A program made the position numbers and the translations under genes. The notes under the pieces were generated by a model, which saw only the letters and a list, made by a program, of their open reading frames with translations, was not told the DNA's origin and ran no database searches. From Neocallimastix lanati (nom. inval.) (Eukaryota > Neocallimastigomycota > Neocallimastigomycetes > Neocallimastigales > Neocallimastigaceae), in contig JACVTC010000103.1 in NCBI GenBank assembly GCA_016946835.1, positions 581,501 through 645,500 of the forward strand: 64,000 nucleotides of DNA, in the 5' to 3' direction. Positions 37,901 through 48,239 of the stretch are shown here, in pieces. The number at the start of each line of letters is the position of its first letter. The stretch's first letter is position 1.

Positions 37901-40900
37901 TTATTGGCTATTGATAAAAATAATAATGAAATGGTTAAATTATTAATTGATTATGCCAGTAAAAATGATATCATTTTGGAAATGAATGAAAAAGATGAAA
38001 AAGGAACTTATCCACTTTCGTATGTTACTTCTAATAATAATATTGAAATGTTTAAATTATTAATAAATTATGCCAATAAAAGTAATATTATCTTAGAAAC
38101 GCATGAAAAAAATAAATTTGGTGACAACCTACTTACATGGGCTGTAATTAAAAATGATATTGAAATAATTAAATTATTAATAGATAATGCTAACAAAAAT
38201 AACAATATTTTAGCATTAAATGAAAAAAATTCAAGTGGATGGTATCCACTTTTATTGGCTATTGATAAAAATAATAATGAAATGGTTAAATTATTAATTG
38301 ATTATGCCAATAAAAATGATATTATTTTGAAAATGAATGAAAAAAATGAATATGAAAATTATCCACTTTTATTAGCTACTTCAAAAAATAATATTGAAAT
38401 GATTAAATTATTAATAGATTATGCTAATAAAAATAAAATTATTTTATACGTAAACAAAAAAAATAACAATGGATATTATCCACTTTTATTAGCTATTAAT
38501 AAAAATAATATTGAAAATAATATTGGAAATAATATTGAAAATAATATTGGAAATAATATTGAAAGTAGTATTGGAAATAATATTGGAAATAATATTGAAA
38601 GTAGTATTGGAAATAATATTGGAAATAATATTGAAAAGGGTATTGGAAATTATATTGGAAATAATATTGAAAATAGTGTTGGAAATAATATTGAAATAAC
38701 TAAATTATTAATAGATTATGCCAATAAAAATAATATTATTTTGTTAATGAATGAAAAAGCAAGAGATAAGAATTATCCACTTTTATTGGCTATAATTAAT
38801 GATTATATTGAAATAGTTCGATTATTAATAGATTATGCCAATAAACATGATGTTATCTTAGAAATAAATGAAAAAAATGAATATAAAGATTTTCCACTTT
38901 TATCGGCTGTAAGTAATAATAATATTGAAACGGTTCATCTATTAATTGATTATGCCAATCAACATAATATTATTTTGGAAATGAAAGAAAAAAATGAAGA
39001 TAATAATTTTCCACTTTTATCTGCCACTTCTAATAATAATGTTGAAATAATTAATTTATTAATAGAGTACGCTAAAGAAAATAGCATTATTTTAGAAATG
39101 AATGGAAAAAATAAAAATGGATGTTATCCACTTTTATTTGCCACTTCTAAAGATAATATTGAAATGGTTAAATTATTAATAGATTATGCCAATGAAAATA
39201 ATATTATTTTGGAAATAAATGAAAAAGATGAAAAAGGAAATTATCCACTTTTATTAGCAGCTAATACAAATAATATTGAAATAGTTAAATTATTAATAAA
39301 TTATGCCAATGAAAATAATAATAAAAATAAAATTATTTTAGAAATTAATGGAAAAAATGAAGATGGAAATAATCCATTTATATGGGCGACTACTAATAAT
39401 AATATTGACATGGTTAAATTACTAATAGATTATGCCAATCAAAATAAAATTACTTTAAAAATTAATGAAAAAGATAAGGAGGATTCTTTTCCACTTTTAA
39501 ATGCTATTATTAAAAATAATATTGAAATTTTTAAATTATTAATAGATTATGCCAATCAAAATAAAATTACTTTAAATATTAATGAAAAAGATAAGGAGGA
39601 TTCTTTTCCACTTTTAAATGCTATTATTAAAAATAATATTGAAATGATTAAATTATTAATAGATTATGCTAATGAAAATAAAATTAAAATGAATATGATG
39701 GAATGTGATAAAAAAGAAAATTATCCTCTTCTAAGTGCCATTTTTGAAAATAATATAGAAATGATTAAATTATTATTAGATTATGCAAATAAAAATGATA
39801 TTACTTTGGATATAAATATAAAAAGTAGAAAAGGAAGTAATTCACTTTTATTGGCTGTGAATAATAATAATATTAATTCTGTTAAATTATTAATAAATTA
39901 TGCCAATGAAAAAAAAATTATTTTAGATATTAATAAAAAAGATGAATATGGAAATTATCCATTTTTATTAGCAACTAATAATGATAATATTGAAATAGTA
40001 AAATTGATAATAGATTATGCTAAAAAAAATAATATTATTTTAGAAATAAATGAAAAAAATGACGATGGAAATTATCCACTTATATGGGCGACTACTAATA
40101 ATAATATTGACATGGTTAAATTATTAATTGATTATGCCAATACAAATAATATTAAATTAGAAATGAATGAAAAAAATTGTGAAGGAAATTATCCACTTTT
40201 ATTGTCAATAAATGATAATAATAATATTAATATTATTAAAAAATTAATAGAATATGCTACAAATGAAAAAATTATTTTTGAAATAAATGAAAAAAATGAA
40301 AAAGGAAATTATCCACTTTTAAAAGCAATTAATAAAAATAATATTGATATAGTTAAATTATTAATAGAATATGCTAATAATAATAGTATTATTTTGAATA
40401 TAAATGAAAAGGATAAAAATGGAAATTATCCACTTTTAAAAGCAATTGATAAAAATAATGTTGAAATATTTAAATTAATAATAAACTATGCCAATATTAA
40501 TAGTATTATTTTGAATATAAATGAATACAATAAAGACAGATGTTCTCCACTTACAATAGCTATTTCATATAATAATATTGAAATAATTGAATCATTAATA
40601 TATTATGCCGATAGCAATAACATTACTTTAGAAATAAATGAAAAAGACAATTCTATGGAATCTCCATTTTTGAAAGCAATTAAAAACAATAATATTAATA
40701 TTATTAAATTATTAATAAAGTATGCCAACTCTAAAAAGATTGTTTTAGAATTAAATGAAAAAAGTAATGATAAATATTTCCCAATTTTTGAAATAATAGA
40801 TAAAGATAATTTTGAAATATTTAAATTAATATTATATTATGCTAAAGAGAAAAAACGTAAATTAAAAGTTAATGAAAACGATATTGAAAATGAAATTCTA

Positions 40901-41602
40901 AAAAATAAAGAATGTAGTAATTTAAAGAGCATTTCACAAATCAATATCAAATTTGTAAAATTAATGCGTAAATATCAAAATAAAGGCATAATTGAAGTAG
41001 AATTTAGTAAATCCAGTAAATTCGGTAAATCCAGTGAACTTTCAGAATTATTTAACAAAGTTAGTGAAGATGAAAGAAAAGCAAAAGAAGAAGTAAGAAA
41101 AGAAAGAGAAAATTCGAAAAATGATACTCCATTGACATATCAATGTAAAAAAGGAAATATAAAAGAAGTAGAAAAATTGATTAAAAATAATGCAAATGAA
41201 ATATTAAAAGAAAATGAAGATTGTGATACCCCATTAATCATAGCATGTAAAAAAAATAATAAAGAACTAGTAAAATGTTTGTTAGATAATGAAAAAAGTA
41301 ATATAAATAAGAAATCTAAATATGGAATAAGCCCATTAATGATAGCATGTTACTTTAATAATGAAGATATAGTAAATATTCTCATTGAAAATCATGCTGA
41401 TGTTAAAATCAAAGATAGAAAAAATAATTTACCTATGCATATTGCATGTTACTTAAGAAATACTAAAATTCTAAAATCTCTAATGAGCAAGGATCAATCA
41501 AATTCAAATACACCTAACGATTATGGAGATACGCCAAAAGGAATTGCTGAAAATTTAAGTCCAGATGAAATGATTCAAATTTTTAATGGTAATTTTCATT
41601 TT

Positions 41603-41635
<33 letters not shown>
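34964..41635 (+). CDS. Giant ankyrin-repeat protein
   Basis: 2223 residues in one open frame, no signal peptide, so probably intracellular. Residues ~30-1985 are about 48-50 repeats of unusual length, ~39 residues: G.YPLLLAT..NNIEM, VKLLIDYANKNNIILEMNEK. The canonical TPLH is replaced by YPLL and about six extra residues follow each helix pair. Around 1182-1245 sits a GNNI/ENNI micro-repeat insert. A charged linker (SEDERKAKEEVRKEREN) at ~2035-2050 leads to four or five canonical ~33-residue repeats (DTPLIIACKKNNKEL, SPLMIACYFNNEDIV, LPMHIACYL). The final poly-Phe is probably not real protein: GGTAATTT at 41588 may be a splice donor, as in the left copy. Ankyrin arrays bind proteins and the partner is unknown. 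The start is uncertain because the homologous ATG at 34941 is out of frame by one base. Confidence 0.85.
38505..38700 (+). repeat. In-frame GNNI/ENNI micro-repeat inside the ankyrin gene
   Basis: A ~190-bp tract of 12-bp units (GGAAATAATATT / GAAAATAATATT, with GAAAGTAGTATT variants) interrupts one ankyrin repeat just after NKNNIE and resumes into NNIEITKLLIDYA. It expands the helix-cap NNIE motif itself, so slippage began within an ankyrin unit. The frame is kept. Confidence 0.85.
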
Positions 41636-41637
<2 letters not shown>

Positions 41638-42147
41638 ATTAATGATATAATAAAATTTTTAACTAATATAAAATATACATTAAAATAAAAATGAAACAAT
41701 ATATATTAAAAAAGATGTAAATTCTAAAAATGATTTGAAGAGGTTTGATTTTATACTATTTATATAATATTTATTATAGTAAATTAATATAATTATTATT
41801 TTCTATAACTTAAATATATTATATAAAAATGATACAATTATGTACATAATTAAAATATATTATTTTAAATAGTAAAAATTAAAAAATAAGTAAATGATTA
41901 TATCTTTCTATTGATAAAAATTCTATGATTAAATAATAAAATATATATTTTATAATTTAATTATTATTATATATTTAATATTTTTTTAATAATAATAATA
42001 ATAAAAAAAAAAAAAAACATCAATAAAACTATAAATAATTATCATTAAAGTGAGGATAACGATTCTATTTTATGTGATAGTAATTCCGTTTCAAATAATA
42101 ATTATCAATTAAGTCCAATTATTAAGTGTAATGAATTTTATGATAAA
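41636..42147 (+). other. Ankyrin-protease spacer with open 5' extension
   Basis: The first ~400 bp are AT-rich. From 42052 to 42147 the frame of the downstream protease is already open with no Met and reads EDNDSILCDSNSVSNNNYQL, then SPIIKCNEFYDK. It has a more balanced residue mix than random AT-rich DNA. An in-frame TAA lies at 42046-42048. This stretch may be the end of a spliced exon (AG at 42049-42050), or the original start may be lost. Most of this spacer (about 41705 onward) is deleted in the left copy. Confidence 0.55.
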
Positions 42148-43158
42148 ATGAGTCATTCAATTTGCAAAATAAAAGTCAGAAAAAGTATTATTGGTACAGG
42201 ATTTTTTATTGCTATTCCAATTCCAAATAAAGAAAAGCCATTGCGTGGTTTAATGACTAATAATCATATATTAAATGAAAGTCAACTTGAATCAAATAAA
42301 TCATTTAATATTTATATGGCCTATAATGAAGAACAAGGTATAGAAATCGAAATAAATGATGAGGATTTTATATTTACATCAGAACTCATTGATATTACAT
42401 TTATTGAATTAAATAATGAAATTATTGATGAAATTGAACCAACATTTCTTAAACCTAGTAATCAAGAAGCTGAAATGAATGAAGCTGTTTTAATTTGTCA
42501 ATATGCTAATAAAGAATATTCTCTAGCATTTGGAAATATAAGTAATATTAATAGTATTAATTATTATCATAAGGTTGACACAAATAAAGGATCATCGGGT
42601 TCACCTCTTTTAAATAAAAATTATGAAGTCGTAGGTATTCATAAAGTAAAAGAATGTATTGATGAATCTTTTAAACATAATATAGCTGTTAAATATAGTG
42701 AGGTTGAATTTGCTATTAAAATTCTGCTTAACAATATAAATATATATGGATTAGAAAAAGCTAAAAAGTCAGCGAAATTATTATTACTATATGAAACTGA
42801 AATGAGAACTTTAAAAAAATATGGATTAAAATTAAAATTATCTTCTGAAAACATGAATAAACCAAAAAATAAAATAGATTTAAACCAAAATAATTTGAAT
42901 ATATTAAGTAAAACACTTTTTTATTGCACATTTTCTAAAAATTTATTATTTTACCGAACAAATTATGCTTGGTATGTTACCATATTATCCAAAGAGAATA
43001 GAATTTCTGAATACAATTTAGATGAATTAAAGCAATTGGATTGGTCACCTATTATTTCAAATAATGAAGCAATAGACGAAAAAATTGAAAAAAAAATTAA
43101 TGGTAGAGAATATGCCTTAATTACCTGGTTAAAATTAACAGAACTAATGTATTTATAA
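42148..43158 (+). CDS. Trypsin-like serine protease domain protein
   Basis: 336 residues from the first Met; the real N-terminus may lie further upstream. The chymotrypsin-fold triad is visible: His40 in GLMTNNHIL, Asp82 in ELIDITFIEL and Ser150 in KGSSGSPLLN (the GDSGGP equivalent). GTGFFI near residue 16 fits the first barrel strand and VVGIH (about 162-166) the strand after the Ser loop. The C-terminal ~150 residues (KKYGLKLKLSSENM to KLTELMYL) match nothing I recognise but are conserved in the left copy. There is no signal peptide, unlike secreted trypsins, so an intracellular or effector-like role is more likely. It follows the ankyrin gene at ~510 bp on the same strand, and the pair duplicated together. 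Confidence 0.82.
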   Translation: MSHSICKIKVRKSIIGTGFFIAIPIPNKEKPLRGLMTNNHILNESQLESNKSFNIYMAYNEEQGIEIEINDEDFIFTSELIDITFIELNNEIIDEIEPTFLKPSNQEAEMNEAVLICQYANKEYSLAFGNISNINSINYYHKVDTNKGSSGSPLLNKNYEVVGIHKVKECIDESFKHNIAVKYSEVEFAIKILLNNINIYGLEKAKKSAKLLLLYETEMRTLKKYGLKLKLSSENMNKPKNKIDLNQNNLNILSKTLFYCTFSKNLLFYRTNYAWYVTILSKENRISEYNLDELKQLDWSPIISNNEAIDEKIEKKINGREYALITWLKLTELMYL

Positions 43159-44413
43159 GCTAATATATAATAAGAATTATCAAAATAAAAATTACAAGAA
43201 CTATATAAAAATAATAATAATACTAGTAATAATTATAGCAACAATAACAGTAATAATAACAATAGTAAGCGATTATTCAAATTTTACAAAAAGAAAATTT
43301 CCAAAATTAATAATTAAAAATAACCAAAATATTTTAGTACTTATTTAATTAAATGAAATTATAAAATTTAAATTATTATCTATAAAAATTAAAAAATAAA
43401 GTAAAAAATATATATATATATATATAAAAGATTCGTAAGAGTGGGTATAAAAGAAGAAATAAATAAATTTGGAATTTTTAAAGCAGATTAGATTTCTTCT
43501 AGTCTAGGTATTTAAATGTTTTTATTATTTATAAAATTTAATATTATTTATTAGTTTTACTTAATAAAATAAAAAAAAAAAAAAAAGAAGTAAATATATA
43601 ATAAATTTTTTTAATAATATAAATGAATTGATGTTACAGATATGTTATTTAACCTTTATAAATAATCATATATAATTATTATAACATAAAATATTTTAAT
43701 AAAAATAATGATATAATCAATAATAAATTATAAAATTATTTAATCATAAATAATAAATAATTAATTGTCATTCAAATTTTAATATTAAATAATTTTGGCT
43801 GTATAAAATAATTCTGATGTTAGATTAATTTAGAGATTACATTTTAATCAATTGAAAGTATTACATAAAATTTTAAAAAGTCATAAATTGATATAAAGTA
43901 TAATGATGAGTTAAAAATGTATTATTAACATTCCTTCTTCAAGGATTAAATATGAAATACTATTACTTGTACATATTGAAATATAAAATATGTTACTAAA
44001 ATATATAATCTTTAAAATTTAAGTGTTAAATTATTAATAATATATACGGTTAAAATGATTAATTTTTTTAAAAAAAAAGAAAGTAATAGCAGAATAAAAC
44101 TCTATCTTTAATCAAAACGATGTCAAGATTTCTACAGTAATCTATACCATTACGTTTCAATTTGTACTCATACCAGAATATATTATTCCATTCCCTTTTT
44201 AAACAATATTGATATTATGACTGTAATTTTTGATATAATTTATGAAAAGGATAATAATGGTAATTTTATGACCAATTTCAATTTCATATATAAATGAAAC
44301 AAGTTCTTTTAATATAAAGAAAAATTATATAATGGAAAACTTTTATCATAAAAGATATAATAATACTTACGTCAAGATTTTAAATATTGATAAAAAGTAT
44401 ATAATTTTAATCA

Positions 44414-44446
<33 letters not shown>

Positions 44447-44469
44447 ATTAGATTAACAAATAATTATAG
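43159..44469 (+). other. 3' flank of the right duplicate
   Basis: No intact gene. 43160-43640 matches 29315-30090. 43640-44040 has no counterpart on the left, where the copia relic sits. 44090-44450 is a broken version of the coding-like block at 32640-32990 (AACAAGTTCTTTTAATATAA, ATGGAAAACTTTTATCATAA) with stops. Confidence 0.65.
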
Positions 44470-44790
44470 AAATATAATATTTATATTTATATAATTGATT
44501 ATACAATATCAATATTATACCTTTTTAATATATATAAATATTATATTATATATGAATCATAAAAAAATAATAAAATAATAAAATAATAAAAAAAGTATAA
44601 AAATTAATAAACTAAATAATTAATGTTATCATTTTTAAACTACAATTTTTTTAAATTTTATTTTATTTAACCATTTATACAACACATTCTATTATTGTAT
44701 TTTTCTTTTTTATGGATTTCCAATTTATAATTATTTAATTGTAAGTTATATTTAGCTTTGAATGATTATCTTTAAATATATATATGTATA
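44470..44790. repeat. Local dispersed repeat, copy C
   Basis: A shorter version of copies A and B (ATTATACAATATCAATATTA, CCATTTATACAACACATT, TTTAGCTTTGAATGAT). The start of a fourth, more diverged copy is visible at about 49980-50040 (ACAATATCAATGTTATTTG, ACCTTTTTAAAATCG). Confidence 0.7.
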
Positions 44791-44934
44791 TATATATATA
44801 TGTATATATATTTTGTATTTTATATATATATATATTTTGTATATAAATATTTATTTTATAAATTTAATATATATTCTTTTTTTTTTTTTTTTAAGCCTAT
44901 TTTCATAAAAAATTATTTTTAGTATATATAAAAT

Positions 44935-45195
44935 ATTATTTATTATTTATTATTATTATTTATTATTTATTATTTATTATTTATTATTTATTATTTATTA
45001 TTTATTATTTATTATTTATTATTTATTATTTATTATTTATTATTTATTATTTATTATTTATTATTATTATTATTATTTATTATTTATTATATACTATTTA
45101 TTATTTATTATTTATTATTTATTATTTATTATTTATTATTTATTATTTATTATTTATTTATTATTTAATATTAATTATTTATTATTTATTATTTA

Positions 45196-45230
<35 letters not shown>
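44935..45230. repeat. (TTATTTA)n heptanucleotide tract
   Basis: About 290 bp of period-7 TATTATT/TTATTTA repeats with short (TTA)n patches at 45060-45075 and 45200-45230. Confidence 0.93.
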
Positions 45231-45233
<3 letters not shown>

Positions 45234-46009
45234 AGTTTTATCTTCAATAAACACAAATTTTAAAATATATCAACATTACCTAATATGAATATTATTAATG
45301 GAGGTACAATTTATTGTAATTAAAAATAAATATGGCTATATTTAAAAAGAGAAAATAATAAAAAAAAAAATTTAAAAAATTTCTAAAAATTAGTAAATGT
45401 AATAAAGTAATTTATTATATTCGATCTTTAGAAAATTCTATATGAAAAGAAGTAAAGGTTGTTATTAAATTTAAAGTTTGGTATCAAATACAAATGTTCA
45501 AACCTTAATTAATATAAAATAAATATTATTATTATAAACATAAATTAATGTCTTCAATCAAAATGAATTTATAATGTTCTAAATATGTGGCTTTATTTCT
45601 TAATATTAATTATTCTTATAATTAATAAAATAAGAAATAATAAAATATTAACATAAATCAATGTTTTTTAATGATATTCTTATTATTATATATTTATATT
45701 TATATTGTTATTAAATATTTCCTTCAATAATAATTATTAATATTTATAATATTTTACATAAAAACTCATTAAATAGTTTATATTAAGTATAAGAACAGCT
45801 AATTATAATCAAATAACATAAAAATTAAGAGAAGTGTATGTGTAAAAGTAGTTAGATACTCTTAAACGTGTAGTCAAGTATAATTATTTAACTTGAATAA
45901 ATATATGTAATCATAATAATACAATTTACTAAATATATAAATAAATAGTACTATAATAGATTTAATATGTAAATCCCCAACAATAACTTTCTTGAACTAG
46001 GATTATATC
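45231..46009. other. AT-rich intergenic, no gene seen
   Basis: Less homopolymeric than most spacers (for example 45830-45900 and 45970-46010), but no readable frame or motif in either direction. Confidence 0.6.
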
Positions 46010-46470
46010 AAAATGATCATCGCATTGTTAGAGTTGCATTTCGCCAAGTGGAGGTATTGACATAAATGAATGAATAAATAAATAAATAAAAATTCAAAAT
46101 ATATTTTTAAAACTTTTTTTATAATATTTATTTACTAATCAATATTATTTTAATATTATTTTTATAATTCATATCCATTGATTATAATTATAACAGTATT
46201 TAATTAAAGATCTATTTTAATATTTTGTAAAATAGTAATAAAATAATTATCTCTATATGAAAAAAAAAATTTATATATTTAAATATATAAAAAAAAATTT
46301 ATCAATATTAATAATATTTAATTTTATTTATTTATTCATTTATTTATTCATTTAATAATTTTCAATTTTGCAAAATGCAACATTTTTTTATACGCCACAT
46401 TCCTTCAAAAAATTTGGCGAAATGTAACTTGGCGAAAAATACCCCACTCCTCATTGCATCATTACATTTT
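46010..46470. mobile_element. Candidate MITE with diverged terminal inverted repeats
   Basis: The ends carry inverted copies of a GC-containing motif: GTTGCATTTCGCCAAG at 46033-46048 and TTGGCGAAATGTAAC at 46413-46427. Just outside are AATGATCATCGCATTG at 46013-46028 and, inverted, CATTGCATCATTAC at 46454-46467. A further GCAAAATGCAAC lies at 46368-46380. The ~340-bp interior is plain AT sequence without coding content. That is the shape of a short non-autonomous DNA transposon. No target-site duplication could be fixed. Confidence 0.45.
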
Positions 46471-46516
46471 CATGTAAAAAGGTATTTCCTTTAGATAAAA
46501 AAAGCAATTTAGAATC

Positions 46517-46551
<35 letters not shown>

Positions 46552-48239
46552 TTTTCCATAAATATAATAAAAAAAAAAAGAAACAAAATTATATGAAGAA
46601 GAAGATATAATATTAAAATATTAATAATAAAAATTAATTTAAACATTAATAGTTGAATTGTACTTCAACACAAACTTTCTTTTTTTTTTATATATATATA
46701 TTTATTATCTAAATTTGTTTTATATTAAAAATAATATATATTGAAGTTAAATTTATATACAAATAACTAATATTCAAATATTTAATAATAAATAAATATT
46801 TTATATATATAATTAATAAAATATTATTAGAATATTTTTCATTATAATTATAAATTATATTGATATACAAGAATATTTAATTATAATAACTATCATATTA
46901 TACCGTTAAATACTTTTATATTATTATTCTTAATATCATTGAATATACTGTTATATCAAATATAAATCTATTAAACATAACATTTAAAAATAAAATATCG
47001 TTTATAATAAATAAAATAAAAATTATAAATGAATAAAATGTTTTATTCTATGTAAAAGAATTTAAAGATTTTGTGATCCTCTTTTCTTATTAACTCCCAA
47101 TTTAAAAAAAAAAAAAAAAATGAAAAAAAAACAATAAAATAAAGTAAAATAAAATGTAATATATAAAGTATAATAATTATTTAAATTTATTATAACAGCA
47201 ATTATTGTAAATGGATTTCAGTAACATGAAATATTTTTTTAATAATTATTATTTAATTTTTTTTTCCTTTCTTTTTAATAATTTCATATATGGAGCAGTC
47301 ATAAATTATGAAGAAATGTTTTAAAATTTTCATAAATCTAACGCTTTATATATGTTTAATGAATATATATACATAATATACACATAATAGAGGTGTATAT
47401 TAAATATACATACACTAAATTTTTTTTTTTATTTAGTCTTTTCATAATAATAATTTATTTATAAAAAAAGAAATAATTGGATTTAAATCAGTGGGTAAAT
47501 GAATGAATGACTCAATGCAAGTAATTAATTAATTAATAATATATTTTTATTTTATTTTTTTGTTTTTTTATTTTTTGTTTTTTTGTTTCGAAATGTTTAT
47601 TTTTTAATAAATTAAATTAAAAATAATATATATATATATATAGAAATAAATACAAAATTAAAAATTATTAAATATATATATATTATTTTTATTATTAAAA
47701 AAACTTTTTTTTGAAAATTTTTTAAAAATAAAAACAAAATTAAAAAAAAATTAATATTATTTATTAAGAATTATTATGTTTATTTATTTAAGCGATTATT
47801 GTTTATTTATTTATTTTTAATATTAAATTATTTAAACTTGTTCTATTCATTCAATTATTAAGGGATAACTTTATAAATATAAGATTTTGTATATGTTTAT
47901 TTTTTAAAAAAATAATTAAATATTTAATTAATTAATTCATTATATATTTAATGAATAAAAAAAGTTAAATCTTGAATTGTAATCACTTTCGAATTTCCTG
48001 TTTTTTTATTTTTTTATTTTTGCTTTTTTTCTTTATTGTTTATTTATTTTCAAAAAAAGTATAAATAAAGAAGATTTTAACTTTTTTTTTATTTTCCAAA
48101 AAAAAAAAAAAAATAAAAATTTAATATTATAAATCAAAAAAAAAAAAAAAAAAAAAAAAAAAAGATTTATAAAACAAATAAACGAACAAAAAAAAAAAAA
48201 AAAAAAAAAAAAAAGAAAGAATATATATATATTAAAAAA
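46471..48239. other. AT-rich intergenic and promoter region
   Basis: No gene. The last 180 bp before the gene at 48240 contain TATAAATAA at 48060-48068, a possible TATA box, and three long A runs (48100-48115, 48137-48163, 48190-48214) that would form an A-rich leader. Confidence 0.55.

Larger units (their letters stand above)
34618..44790. repeat. Right copy of the ~10-kb tandem duplication (intact genes)
   Basis: Partner of 23346-33570. It keeps a continuous ankyrin frame, the protease leader region and the catalytic His, and lacks the copia insertion. Its C-end contains dispersed-repeat copy C (44470-44790). Confidence 0.85.
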
